Of a DNA stretch of 64,000 nucleotides, positions 38,600 to 50,757 are shown one piece after another. Every line of letters begins with the position of its first letter. The first letter of the stretch is position 1. The stretch spans positions 5,818,466-5,882,465 of the forward strand of contig JADCRB010000043.1 in the NCBI GenBank assembly GCA_021464245.1, given 5' to 3'. The notes beneath the pieces are model-generated. The model worked only from the letters and a program-made list of their open reading frames with translations. It was not told where the DNA came from and ran no database searches. This stretch comes from Carallia brachiata (lineage: Eukaryota; Streptophyta; Magnoliopsida; Malpighiales; Rhizophoraceae). Position numbers and translations under genes: made by a program.

Positions 38600-39520
38600 T
38601 TGTTCAAATTACATATCTGGCTGTTGAACATCTTCAATGTTCCAATCCCAGCTTTGCTCCTCCTTAAACTGAACATCCCTACTGATCAAGACTTTCTTTG
38701 CTTGCACATCAAAGACCCTATAGCCTTTAGAAGCAGTACTGTAGCCAACAAAGATTGCAGGCTTTGCTCTTTGATCAAGTTTCTGCCTTTTTTGAACTGG
38801 AACCAAAACATAGCACAAACAACCAAAAACCTTCAAATGTTGAACTGATGGCTTGCTTCCATACCATGCCTCATATGGTGTTTGACCCTACACAACTCTT
38901 GTAAAAAGTCTATTGATCAAATACACTGAAGTATTAACAGCCTCAGCCCAAAATGACTGAGGTAAGTTCTTTTCAAATAAAAGACACCTTGTCATTTCCA
39001 TAACAGTTTTATTTCTCCTTTCACTCACTCCATTCTGCTAAGGAGTGTAAGGAGCTGAGAACTGATGCTTGATTCTAGCTGAAATGCAAATTTCTTCAAA
39101 AGCTCCTGATGTAAATTCAGTGCCATTATCTGATCTAATGGCTTTAATTTTACAACCTGATTCATTCTCAACCATTGCCTTAAAGACCTTGAATGTGGGT
39201 GCAACCTCTGACTTCAATTTCAAAAATAAACCCAGCCATATCTTGAATAATCATCAATAAAAAGGATAAACAACTTGCTTCCATTCAATGAATCTGTATT
39301 CATTGGACCACACAAGTCAGTATGTATGAGCTGCAACCTTTCTTTGGCTCTCCAAGCTTGATTAACTGGAAAAGGGAGTTTGGTTTGTTTGCCCTTGTGA
39401 CATGCATCACAAGCTCCTTCAACGCTAGAGATTTCAAGTAAGTCAAGAACAAGTTGGTTTTTTTGCAAGGACTGCAGACCAGCATTGTGATGATGTCCCA
39501 TTCTTTTGTGCACAGCAGTG
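38600..39520 (-). pseudogene. copia integrase
   Basis: The HHCC region (HKRMGHHHNAGL, ACDACHKGK), then HTDLCGPM, IDDYSRYGWVYF, RSDNGTEF and the C-terminal VFGCLCYV block are seen on the minus strand in three pieces. Stops separate the pieces. Confidence 0.85.
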
Positions 39521-39670
39521 AATCATCACTAGTTACAGGTAAGGCTACATGGCTCAACTGATCTAGTTCCAAGGAAAAACTTTTTCCTTTCATTGAAACT
39601 TGTGTCAGTACAGTTCGTGGATGTCCAGAATGGTACACGAGCAGTTTTTAAACACTAGAGAGTAACCTTT

Positions 39671-40888
39671 CTATAGTAATTGCCCAACACTTAGCAAATT
39701 TTGTGAAATTTCAAGTACAAATAAAACATTTGCTATAAACTTTGTACCCGTTGAAGTCTGGATAGCAGCTACCCCTTTGCCTTGAGCTTGAATTGAAGTT
39801 CCATTGCCAACTTTGACTTTGGTAATGAATGATCTATCAAGCTCCTTGAAAATCTCAATGAAATGTGAAATGTGGTTTGTACAGCCACTGTCTATAAGCC
39901 AAAGATTAAAATCTTTGTTTGCAGAACTACAAGTTTCAACAAACAGCTCCTTTTCATTCTGAATTACAACACCACCATCTGCCACTCTAGCTTGCTGCTT
40001 TTTCTGCTGTTCTCTTTTGCTTTTGCAAATTCTTTCAACATGGCCTCTCTTGTTGCAAAAGCTACAAAGTGCATTTGGCTTTCTCCAACTGTCTTTCGCC
40101 AAATGAGTTGTCCTTGTACAGTGCTCATAAGGAGGATAGACCCTCTTTGACTTGGTTTTACTGCTCTCACCTTTCTTCTTTTCTGACTGACCACCTTTGA
40201 CAGTGTCTTTGCCTTTTGCAATTACTTGTAAAGCACCCTCGGATGTTAATGCAGGTTTTTGAGTCTCCAAGCCTCCTCTTTGTCTGAAAGTCCTTCTCTG
40301 CTCCTGAGCTTGAAAGGCACTTATAAGCTCAGTGACAGTGATTTTGGAAATTCTTTTAACCTCTTCCAAAGCAGCTATCTTAGCTTCAAATTTTTCAGGA
40401 ACACTGACAAGAATTTTTTCAACAATTCTTCTGTCAGTTAACTCATCCCCAAGGAGTCTAACTTGATTGACAATTGTCATTAACTTGTCACTGTAATCCT
40501 TAACACTTTCAGTGTCATTCATCCTCACAACTTCAAACTCTCTTCTCAAATTCAAGATTTGCATACTTCTGGCTTTGTCACTGCCACCATACTCATCCTT
40601 GATTCTATCCCAAGCTACCTTTGGTGAGTCACAGTCCATAATTCTGTTGAAGATCACTTCAGAAACAGCTGACTGAATACAGGATAATGCTTTGTACTAT
40701 TTAGCAACCTGTTCACTATGGTTTTTAATTTGTGCAACAGTTGGATTAAGTGGTAAAACTGGAGGATCTCCTACACTTTCAGTGACCTCCCAGAGATCAT
40801 AGGCCCTTAAATAGGTCCTCGTCATAACAGACCATTGCATATAACTTTCTCCTGTGAATTTTGAGGGTGGAGGAGGATTAAAGTTCAC
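39671..40888 (-). pseudogene. copia gag and protease
   Basis: Gag starts with PPPSKFTGESYMQWS (40,697-40,888). After one stop a 328-codon frame continues with SMQILNLRREFE, the zinc knuckle CSFCNKRGHVERIC and the protease motif LWLIDSGCTNHI, ending near LLSVGQLL. Confidence 0.9.
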
Positions 40889-41014
40889 TAAAGCCGTTAA
40901 ATCAGTTTTGAAACTGATCTCTCAAGTGTTTCCTCACTAAACTCTCGTGTTTCTGTCACCAGACAATCACTCACAAGTTCCTTAAGACCCTTATGTTGTT
41001 CTGATAGCACTATT

Positions 41015-41479
41015 TGTTGCTGATTTTCCAATAAAAGAATAATCATAAAAATCAGAGAAGAAGAAGAAGCAGAAGCAAGAACAGAGGGTTTCAATGAGAG
41101 AGAGATAAAACTCAGAGGAAAAAAGAACACACAGTATCTTTTTTGATTTTTTATAAATATATGCTTGCAAATACAAGCTTTCTTAACAAAGTACATAAGA
41201 CCATACTTACAAAAGCAACTTTAGTCACTTACACAAGCAAACTCTACATCTAATCATATGAGAGTTACTTGTTTACAACTCAAAAGCATAAGCAGCATGG
41301 AGTCCCATACTGCACTAACAACTAAAGTTACAACAAAACTAAGGAAACAACAAGGAACTAAAGAGAAGATTATGTTTGAACACTTGTTGATTACTGGAAT
41401 GACTTGTAACTGCCATAACTGTCACTTGGCTTCCTTCCTCAGCTTCAATGTTCAAGCCAAATCTCCTTTAGCTCCATCA
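41015..41479 (-). repeat. copia 5' LTR
   Basis: 465 bp, starts TGTTGCTGATTTTCC on the + strand. Slightly longer than its partner because of an AGAAGAAGAAGC insertion near 41,060. Confidence 0.95.
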
Positions 41480-42215
41480 GATGTACTTTACAAACAGCCT
41501 TCCTGGTTGCATTTGGCACTTTGGCAGGCAAGAAACAGTTATGTGTTTGAAAATGAACTTTTCTCTCATATGTATTTAGTTAGCCTCATAAGGCACAAAG
41601 CTGTAAAGATTATGATTATTTGGGAAGAGAAATGTATATTCAAAAGCTATTGTGGAGCACAATTGTTAAAAGACTCATATGCTTGACTTTGCTGTTGGGT
41701 TATGTTGTTAAAATAAATGTAGATAGTGCAGCTAATGGCGCTCCAAGACTTGCTGGCTTTGGTGGCTATGCTAAAAAGAAGGATGGAAGTTAACTGTAAG
41801 GGGCTTTGGGTTTTTGTGGAGAGGTTCTCGCCATTCAAGCCGAGCTGCATGCCATTCACATTGCTTTGAGGACAGCATTGGATAAAGGAATCTGAGAAAT
41901 TATAGTGGAGACTGACTCTTTGTTAGCTCTCCAAAAACTCACTAGGAATGATTGGGATTTGGACTACTATAGAGCAATTATTAATGACTGTAGGCACTTG
42001 TTAAATCACACTTGGCGCTGCGAGCTCAAACATACACTACGCGAAGGAAATTACTGTGTAAACTTCATGGCAAACAAGGGATGTGGCGAGAGCTCTTCAC
42101 TTACCATTTGGGAAACACCATCGCAAAGATTATGGCCCTTGTTGCTGATGGCTTTTATAAGGACATAGAACAAAACTTTAGTTTGATCTCACTGTTTACA
42201 AAAAAACCAGCAAAG
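41480..42215 (+). pseudogene. LINE 3' segment with RNase H domain
   Basis: Continuation of the LINE interrupted at 36,491. It reads LALWQARNSYVFENE, then NVDSAANGAPRLAGFGGYA, AIQAELHAIHIAL, IVETDSLLALQKL and LREGNYCVNFMA, the plant L1 RNase H (RVT_3) domain, with stops. No convincing poly(A) tail is left before the next element begins. Confidence 0.8.
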
Positions 42216-44070
42216 TGAAAATTGCAGGGAGGAGAGAATTGCTGGGCAAAAGCAGCATATTTGAATTTGAAAGATGTATATAACGACAATTACAAGTCCA
42301 AATCAGTTCAGAACAAAAGAGCCATGCTCCTAAGTCATGGACTTTACTTACATATGGGATAGTTAACTAATACAAGTGAACATCATAACTTGTAGTAGAA
42401 CAAGTGTTCCATACTTTTCACTGTTAACAAAAGAAAATATCTCAACTAAACAACAAAAAGTGAATTAGTGATTGATCCTAAACACAATCCTTGCTACTGG
42501 AGAGCTTTACAACCTGCCATAATTGATATTAAAAAAAATGCCTCCAAAGGATTGCTGAAATGTTCAAGAACAATCACCCTCACTCCTCCTTGGACTTGCA
42601 ACATTGCATACCAAGTTTGCCTCTAAGCTCTTCAAACCTTCCTTTAGTTAGAGCTTTGGTGAACACATCACAAAGCCGGTGCTCTGTATTACAATAGATC
42701 AGCTTGATTTCATTTTCTTCTTGTGCTTCTCTCAAAAACTGAAGCTTTATCTTGAAATGTTTTGTTCTACCATGATGCACAGGGTTTTTTGAAATGGCTA
42801 TGGCTGCTTGATTATCACCGTAGATCAGTGTAGATTCCTTCTGCTCTAGATTTAGATCAGCAAGTAATTTCCTTGGCCAAATGGCTTCGTTTGCAGCAGT
42901 AGTGGCAGCAATATACTCAGCTTCTGTTATTGACTGAGCCACAACAAAATACTCCTGATCCAAGTGTGAATGTATATCCAAATGTGCTCTTCATATCCTC
43001 TATTGAACCTGCCCAATCACTATCTGAAAATCCCACCAGTTTCAGTTCATTTGTTTTTCTGAATAAAATTCCCAAATTTGTAGTTCCTTTGAGGTACCCA
43101 AGTACTCTTTTTGCTGCCTGGTAGTGCTACTCGTTTGGTGCATGCATAAATCGAGATAGCAGACTGGTAGAATGAGCCAAGTCAGGCCTTGAAGCTGTGA
43201 GATATATAAGACACCCAGTTAAACTTCTAAAGTTTTCTAGAAGTGTTTTTTCAATCCCATTTTCGGTAGACAACTTATGGTTGAGCATGAGTGGAGTTGA
43301 GACTGATTTGCATGACTCCAAACTGAATTTCTTTAAGATTTTCTTGGCATATTTCTCTTGACAAATGAAAATGCCTTCAGTTGATTGATAGACTTCAAGC
43401 CCCAGAAAGAAAGTCATCCTTCCTAGATCTGTCATTTCAAATACTTGCTTCATCTCCTCCTTGAACTGTTGTACTAACTTTGAATGGCTCCCCTTGACCA
43501 ATAGGTCATCTACATAAAGTGAAACGACCAACTGCATCCCATTCACTGACTTCATATAAAAAGTCATTTCATTCTTGCTTCTCACAAAACCAAGCTCTAG
43601 CAGGTGTTTATTTATCTTACTATACCAGGCTCTTGGAGTTTGTTTGAGGCCATACAAGGCCTTGTTCAACTTATATACTTTATTCTCATCACCTTTCTTC
43701 TCATCACCTTTCTTCACAAATCTAGGTGGCTGGTCTACAAATATCTCCTCAGTTAGCACCCCATTTAGGAATGCAGACTTCACATCTAGCTGGTAAACAG
43801 TCCATCCTTTTTGAGCTGCTATGGCAAGTAGGAGCTTAATGGTGCTAGGTCGTGCAACTGGAGCAAACGTTCCATTATAATCTACACCAGGTAATTGAGA
43901 ATACCCTTTAGCCACAAGCCTTGCCTTTATTTAGTCTGTTGATAGTACCATTGGCATTCAATTTTGTTCTAAAAATCCATTTGACTCCAATTACATTCTT
44001 TGTAGTTGGTCTGTCCACAAGCACCCAAGTCTTGTTTCTTTCAATTGCATCAATCTCCTCCTGCATTGCT
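42216..44070 (-). mobile_element. second copia element, 5'-truncated
   Basis: The minus strand carries reverse transcriptase (43,127-43,915: [35 protein letters not shown]) and RNase H (42,580-42,981: SITEAEYIAATTAA, GDNQAAIAISKNPVHHGRTK). About 42,217-42,575 is probably its 3' LTR, preceded on the minus strand by a GGAGGAGTGAG polypurine tract. The upstream part (integrase, protease, gag, 5' LTR) is absent: copia sequence ends at about 44,070 and CRK intron begins. It is related to, but clearly different from, the 36,492-41,479 copy. Confidence 0.85.
43127..43915 (-). pseudogene. copia reverse transcriptase, truncated element
   Basis: An uninterrupted 262-codon frame covering the reverse-transcriptase palm: [57 protein letters not shown] and [10 protein letters not shown] duplicated KKGDE pair ([11 protein letters not shown]) is an internal 15-bp tandem repeat. 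A frameshift near 43,127 separates it from RNase H. Confidence 0.9.
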
Positions 44071-44498
44071 GGATTAAGAGTTCAGGTAACCCTGTACTAG
44101 ACCACATAGTTAGTGGCTATTTTTGATTGTTGAATTAGTTTCCTTTACAAGATTGTAAAACCTTGCAGGCCTGGAAGAATTGGAGGGAAGGCACTGCAAA
44201 CAAAGTTATAGATCCCAATTTGAATACTGGTTCAAGAACTGAAATGATTCGATGCATCCATATTGGCTTACTATGTGTTCAAGAAAACGTAGCTGCTAGA
44301 CCCACCATGAATTCAGTTGTTCTCATGCTGAACAGCCACTCCGTGACTTTACCATTACCATCACAACCAGCATTTTTCATGCAAAGTAGCATTAAATCAG
44401 AGTTGTCGTCATCCATGTCTCATTCTCAATCCAGGGTTGACGAAGTTGTCCCTTTGTCGAGGAATGAGGCTTCTATTACAGAGTTGTATCCTCGATAA
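44071..44498 (+). pseudogene. CRK last exon and partial intron, block B
   Basis: Intron sequence (44,071-44,168, ending TTGCAG) and the final CRK exon (44,169-44,498). The exon is fully open: [21 protein letters not shown], ..., ending [12 protein letters not shown] and stop. It covers kinase subdomain XI and the C-terminal tail only. All earlier exons are gone, replaced by copia sequence at the 44,070 junction, so it cannot make a kinase. It is the best reference in the window for the intact C-terminal frame and exposes the indels in the other two paralogs. Confidence 0.9.
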
Positions 44499-44726
44499 GC
44501 CTTTGGTCTTTGCATAAATTGCCATTTTTCTATTTGGGGAATTGATATTCCTATTCGTAAACAGATCCATACACACAAAAATTAGTCACGCGAGGCCTAT
44601 GTTTCTTTCTCATTTGTGCATGTATAGAGTTATTGTGTGCGTGGGAATCTCAATTCTCTCCTAGTTATTGTTTCTATATGTGAAGTAGACTGTACAAAGT
44701 ACTAATCTTGCAGTGTAATATAATCC
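44499..44726 (+). other. CRK 3' flank, block B
   Basis: Homologous to 523-720 of block A and 33,055-33,260. Ends at the LINE target site GTGTAATATAATCC (44,713-44,726). Confidence 0.75.
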
Positions 44727-45453
44727 TTCGATCTTTGCATGATATTTGGCAAGCCATTAAAAGACGGGTTGTGGAAATGGATGCCATATGTGGCAAAGGG
44801 CACTTAGATGTACCTAGTCGTAGAATGCCAAAGCAATTTAATGATCGGGACATTTCCTGGCAACCACCCAGTGGGGATTTTATCAAGATTAATGTAGATG
44901 GAAGCGCACAAGGAGCACCCGGTATCTCGGGATTTGGAAGAGTAGCAAGAGATGGAGGGGGCAGATGGTTGTTTGGTTTTCTTGGCTCTAATGGCATTTC
45001 CGTAGCTGTATGTGCAGAACTTAAAGCCATTTGCATGGGTTTAAAATATGCATGGGAAAGGGGCTTTCGTAGTATCATTGTGGAGTCTGATTCCTTGCTC
45101 GTGTTGGAAAAACTTACAAGACCAGGCTGGAAACTAGATGGGTATCGTCCTCTCATTGCGGACTGCCTAGCTTGGATGAAAAAACCATGGAAATGTCGAC
45201 TTCAACACACGTTCCGTAAAGGCAATTTTTGTGCAGATTATTTGGCGAAGTTATGTTCATCATCTCCAAATCAATATGTAATTTTGGAGTCTCCTCCCTT
45301 TGATATGAGAGAAATTCTCACTAGTGACATAATAGGTGTAGTCATCCCAAGAAACAACTAGTTTTGTGATGTTATATTTTTTAGTTATTTTTGTATCTGT
45401 TTTTTCTTTCGATTATCAAAAAATATATATATATAATCCTTCCGATCAAAAAA
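44727..45453 (+). mobile_element. 5'-truncated LINE, recent insertion
   Basis: A 727-bp insertion flanked by GTGTAATATAATCC (44,713-44,726) and GTGTATATAATCC (45,454-45,466), a 13-14 bp target duplication. The 3' end is A-rich (ATCAAAAAA), and block A keeps the empty site near 705-725. The frame to 45,361 is open for 217 codons and encodes a complete L1-type RNase H domain: FIKINVDGSAQG, AELKAICMGL, IVESDSLLVLEKL, HTFRKGNFCADYLAK. The lack of stops points to a young copy of an active L1 lineage. It is a different subfamily from the old LINE at 34,830-42,215. Confidence 0.85.
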
Positions 45454-45630
45454 GTGTATATAATCCGACTGATTAGAAAAATATTTACATTATTTATTTG
45501 TATGATTTGATTTGCAATACTTACAATTCATCACATTTAGGTCTAATATCTCTTTACTTTTGTTTTTTTTTTTTTAATTTTTGGCTTCTTTAAGAAACCT
45601 ATTTAGCTTGTAACATATACAATTTTTTTT

Positions 45631-45980
45631 TTAAATATTCGAATTCAAAACTTTAAAAATAAATTTTTGATTATTGGGGGCCTCTTGAGATTTTCTTTGA
45701 CAAAATGGAAAATGCCTTACACAAATCCAAAATGAATTACAGGAAAATTCATTTAACATTTCCCTGTTTAATTGACTCGGGAAGTCGTTCTTTTTTGGTC
45801 CCTCCTTTTCCCTACCACTCTTTTTTTTTTTTTTGTCCCTAGCACTCTCATCACGATCAATGGCTCCACTGTATTTCGGGGGCTTGTCATCGTTGTCAAA
45901 GTTAAGCTTTAAATAATCTTCAACAAATGCAAATACTTCTTGCACACTTATATGCGGCTTTTTTCATTTGTTGTGAACAA
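45631..45980 (-). pseudogene. unidentified gene fragment, block B copy
   Basis: Counterpart of 965-1,260. The minus-strand frame has QEVFAFVEDY, KYSGA, a lysine-rich stretch (KKKKKSGREKEGPKK) absent from block A, and FCQRKSQE. Family unknown. Conserved in frame with the A copy over most of its length. Confidence 0.4.
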
Positions 45981-46483
45981 ACCCAAAAAGAGAGAGAGAG
46001 AGAGCTTATTTAGTCAGCATATACAAACAAACCCACACACCTAGGGCTGTTCAAAAACCGTCCAACCCGCTAAAAACCGACCAACCCGCCCCAAACCTAT
46101 CCATATCCGTCAAAACCGTAAGATAAAAAATTAACTATGGTTTTAAATTTTTTAAAACCGCCAGAGGCGGATTGGTGGCGGTTTTGCAGTTTTAAAAACC
46201 GCGGTTAACCGACCCAATCCGCCATATTATATATTTAATAAAACTACGTCGTTTCTTACCAAAATATACACCTTCACACTTTTAGAGTGCGACGTCGTTT
46301 AGGCTAACCCTTATTACCCCACTTCAGTCCTTCACGCCACAGCTCACAGACGACTTTTCTCGATCGCCTCTACAGCTTTGCCTTTCTTTTTTGTTCTTCC
46401 ATTCCTAAACCCTAGCCCCCGCCGCCCTCAATCCAGTCAATCCACCACCACCCTTCACGGCTTCTTGTCTCTCACAACTCACG

Positions 46484-47448
46484 GTAAGATTCAAAACTTT
46501 GTTGATGAAATTTCCCAAAAAAAATATTGACAAATTAGTAGTTATCTGAAAACGATTTTCTTTTCTCTGTGTTGTCTCGTCCTTTTTTTCTTTTATTTTG
46601 GTTTTCGTCTCCTTTTGTTTTAGTTTCTTGGATGTTAGGAAAATCAAAAGGTGGGTTTTTGTTTTGCTCTCTCTTCCGTATTAATTATTCAATCAAAGAA
46701 CTGTAAAGATTCATAAATTAAAAAAAAATGGCAAATATATAAAAGATATTATATTATGGCTTACCTTACAAGATAAAGCGAGACAATCTGTTGTTTTATT
46801 TTCTTTGATCTTCTGTTGAGTTTTCCAGGATTAATCATTGATTTTTCCATGTCAAGAAAAAAGATTAATCGTAGGAAAAAAAAAAAGCCTTTATGGACTG
46901 CCTGCCTACGCTGCTGGAGGGTATAATTATTGTACAATTAAGTTTTTTCTTTTTGTCTCCATTTATAGTACGCTGTGTTATTCTATTTGCTTAGTTACTT
47001 TTTGCCCCGTTTGTTTTGTTTTATTTTATTAGATGATTTTTGTAGTTGAATGTGTGGTGCTTCTGATATTTTTTGGAAGGGGACGCAGATGAGAACTGAT
47101 TATTTGGTTTTCAAGCTAAAGCTGTAGGTTCGACTGTTACTTGGATGCTTGACGGATAATTCATTTGATGTTTTTCTATTTGTGTATTGGGTGTTTTTTT
47201 TCCTGTTCAGATTTTATACTTCTATGGATTTCCTATTTAATTTGCTATCTCTCTCTATTTCTGACCGAAGAGAGAATATGAGGATTTAATTTAAAGTTGT
47301 TTTGTGGCTGATATTTGAAAAATATTGATCACTATCTTCCACAATCACGGGTAATTGCTTGAGGATTGCTATGCTAGATTTTGAAGCTTTTCTTTGTCAA
47401 TTAGCTTTTGTTTCCCTCCTTTATTTGTGACTCTTTATTTTATAACAG
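46484..47448 (+). other. probable 5' leader intron of the hAT transposase gene
   Basis: A GGTAAG donor at 46,483-46,484 follows a pyrimidine-rich leader and TTATAACAG/ATG ends directly at the start codon at 47,449. The intervening 965 bp has no coding potential. Confidence 0.5.
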
Positions 47449-50318
47449 ATGTCAAATGAACCTACTACGACAGATGTGATGATGGAAATTGAGTTGGAGG
47501 GGGAAAAAGGCGAGGATCCTAATGGCAAAAACACACAGAACATGGATGAAGGTAACAGTACAACCTCTAAGCCTCCAATCCCTCAAAAAATTAAAAGAGC
47601 AAAGTCTGAAAAAGCAATTAGATCTAGTGTAAAGAGTGCTGTATGGGATCACTTTACTCATAACAATGACCCAAATAACCCAAAAGCAAGTTGCAATTAC
47701 TGTAAGCAGACTTATGTTAGCCACCCTAAAAAGAGTGATACTAGTAATTTATGGACACATTTGGAGACTGTTTGTAAGCTATATCCTTACAAAAATGTTG
47801 ATAAAAAGCAAAAGACTTTAAGCTTTGTGCCTAAAGAAGCAAAGGATAATGATGCTAGTGGTGGCTCTTTGCATGCTGTTAGTTATGATCCTGAAGAATG
47901 TAGGAGAGAATTGGCTCGAATGATCATCACAGATGAGTTGCCTTTTAGGGTGGTTGAAGGGATTGGATTTAGGAGACTGTTGAGGGCTTTGCAACCAAGA
48001 TTTATTGTCCCATCTCGCATCACAGTTGCTAGAGATTGCATGAAACTTTTTTATGATGAAAAGTTAAAGTTGAAGAGAGTTCTTAGGGATCAACGTGTAT
48101 GCTTAACAACAGACACATGGACTTCAATTCAAAATTTCAACTATATGTGTCTCACTGCTCACTGGATTGATGATGATTGGAAATTGAACAAAAAAATTAT
48201 AAATTTTTGTCAAGTTCCAAATCATAAGGGTGCAACCATTGGAAAGACTATTGAATTATGTATCTTGGATTGGGGTGTAACTAAGCTTTTAACTCTCACA
48301 GTTGATAATGCAAGTTCTAATGATCTAGCCATCAAGTATTTGAAAACAAAGACTAGAGATTGGAGGCATACAATCTTTGATCATGATTTTTGCATGTTCG
48401 TTGTAGTGCACACATCCTCAATCTTGTAGTAAAAGATGGGTTACTTGAGCATTCAGCTTGTATTGAGAGGATTAGGAATGCAATTAGATATGTGCGTTCC
48501 TCTCCTTCTAGGTTGCAGAATTTTAAAAAGGCTATTGAGCTTTCACGGATTGAAAGTAAAAGTTTGTTGTGTTTGGATGTTGAGACTAGATGGAATTCAA
48601 CCTTTTTGATGTTGGAAACCGCTCAAAAATTTGCCAAAGCTTTTGAGCGGTTAGAGGAAATAGATCCCAAATTCTTGTCTTATTTTGATGGTGATAAGAT
48701 TCGAGGACCACCCAATGCAAAGGATTGGTCCAATGCAAAGTGTCTTGGGGCCTTTTTGAAAATTTTTTATAATGCCACTTTGCGATTTTCTGGTTCTTTG
48801 TTCGTTACTTCAAACTCTTTTTTCAATGAAGTTTGTGGGATTCATTCCAAGTTGATAAAAATGGCTAATAGTCAAGATGAAGGGTTGAAGAAGATGGCGC
48901 AAAAAATGAAAGAGAAATTTGAAAAATATTGGAACAATTTCAAAAATGTTAATCTCTTATTGCATGTGGCTGTTGTTTTGGATCCTCGCTTGAAGCTTAG
49001 ATATGTGAGGTTTTGCCTAGATCAAATTTATGATGCTGAACTTTCAAAAAAAATGGCTGACAGCATTGAACAAACTTTCTTAAAATTGTTTGAACACTAC
49101 AATGAGCTGATTGTAAGCTCTAGTAAGAGTGAGGAAGCATTTGCATCTCAAAAATCATCTTTTGATGGTGATGAAGAGGAGGATGATGATAGTGGTCAAT
49201 GGATGGTTTCCAAGTTTAACAAGTATGTGCAATCTGAAGATACGTTGGAGAGTAAATCAGAGGCTCTTCGCTACTTAGCTGAACCAATCGAGCCTACAGA
49301 TGAGAAGTTTGATTTATTGCATTGGTGGAAAGAGAAGTGTGCGAAATATCCAGTCATTGGCAAGTATGGCAAGGGATGTTTTGGCCATTCCTATTTCAAC
49401 AGTTGCTTCAGAATCGGCATTTAGTACAAGTGGCCGTATCCTGGATCCATTTAGAAGTTCACTTTCTCCACAAACAGTAGAGGCACTTGTTTGTGCTCAA
49501 AGTGGTTTCGAGATGATGATTCAACTATTGATCTTCGAGAAGCTCTAGAAGATGTTGAGAAATTTGAGGATGTTGTTAAAGGTACAGTTTTAACACATTA
49601 ATTTTTATTTAAAGCTATCCCAATGATTTTTCTCCATGCTTTCTGTATCTTTTTTTCCAGATTGATTTAATGACCTTTCTCCATTAGTTAGAATTTTCCT
49701 GTGGTAGGAACTGTAAGATTTTTTTATTAATGACAAAAGAGAAATAAATGGATGATACTGCTATTAGGTAAACTTGCCGGATGATAATCTTTGGAAATTG
49801 CGCAAAGGGTTTGAGTGCGGAAACATTTTTGCTGCTATGGGACTGTGAAATAAATATGAATCTATGTTCCATTCTGATGGCAGTCTTTAATTTGCACATT
49901 CCACATTAAACTTGTAAACTTTTCCTTTTTGAGTTTAGTGCATAATGTTCTTTTCATGCATTTTTGGTCCTTTACCCAATGCTGATTGTATTGTCTTGTT
50001 CTTTTGATTGCAGTGCTTGATTTGTGTTTGTAGTTAAATTAGCCAATGTATGTGTGTTTTTCCATGTATTTGATAATTTTTTTGATTTGTCTCACTGTAT
50101 GGACCATAAAACCAGAAATAGAAAACTTTTTCCTTAGATTGTTATTAGTGATGGACGTATTCCAGATCATGTATTCCAGATCAGTGGTGACAAAATTGAA
50201 TCTCCTAGTAAGGTTTTCTGTTCTTGTTTGTCAGGTGGCATATTGATTCTTATTTTATTTTATTTTTAATTTTTCAGAAATAACTGGAAAGGATCCCATC
50301 ACCGTTGAGGATGAGTAG
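47449..50318 (+). pseudogene. hAT transposase with BED zinc finger, three frameshifts
   Basis: Start at 47,449 (MSNEPTTTDV). BED zinc finger at residues 63-109, with C82, C85, H104 and C109, for DNA binding. The RNase H-like catalytic region includes CLTTDTWTSIQNFNYMCLTA and TLTVDNASSNDLAI. A one-base shift near 48,390 leads to RCSAHILNLVVKDGL. The C-terminal dimerisation domain (ARDVLAIPISTVASESAFST) follows a second shift near 49,370, and a third near 49,505 leads into REALEDVEKFE. A last intron (49,582-50,277) joins a small exon ending EITGKDPITVEDE. Nearly all expected parts are present, so inactivation is recent or the indels are sequence errors. Usual hAT length is 650-750 residues, which fits. 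Confidence 0.9.
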
Positions 50319-50707
50319 CTTCCAAACATTGATTTCTTTCATTTAGGCTAATGAGGTATAAGTATTAATAACATTTTTTATTTTGTGTACAATTGGGTAC
50401 TTAAAATTGTTGCTTCTTTGATCCTGAAATCTTGATGCATGCTCTAATTCAAAGTTTTACTTAAAAATGTTGGTTCTCAGTTGCTACAGGTTGCTTGCAA
50501 ATTACTTAAAATTTGTACCGTTTGCTACTCTTTTGTACAATTGGACTTACAACATTTTAGTACTGGGTTATTAGTGTTTTATTGGATTGAATGTGTAACT
50601 AACTAATTCAAATTTTTTGCTTTAATATTTACCTACGGCACTCGTATGTTTGTTTAAAAAAAAGAAAGAAAAATTTAAAAGACAACATGTAGAATTAGAA
50701 AAATCGC

Positions 50708-50757
50708 CCAAACCGCCCAAACCAATCCGCTTTAGCGGATTGGTTTGGGCGGTTTGG
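50708..50757. repeat. hAT subterminal hairpin, 23-bp perfect arms
   Basis: Arms 50,708-50,730 and 50,735-50,757 are exact reverse complements around the loop TTTA. Each arm is built from AAACCGCCC and AAACCAATCCGC. A degraded version lies at about 12,050-12,125 in the non-autonomous relative. Confidence 0.95.

Larger units (their letters stand above)
36492..41479 (-). mobile_element. Ty1/copia retrotransposon inserted in the LINE
   Basis: Complete copy of 4,988 bp: LTRs 36,492-36,942 and 41,015-41,479 with TG...CA ends, and a perfect 5-bp target duplication GATGT (36,487-36,491 and 41,480-41,484). On the minus strand the order is gag, protease, integrase, reverse transcriptase, RNase H, the copia order. 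A TATCAGAAC-containing site just inside the 5' LTR resembles the tRNA-Met primer site, and AAAGGAGGAG precedes the 3' LTR as polypurine tract. The frame is broken in several places, so it is not autonomous now. Confidence 0.95.

Noticed and set aside
44674..45156. 160-codon minus-strand frame
   Set aside because: Antisense shadow of the intact LINE RNase H frame.
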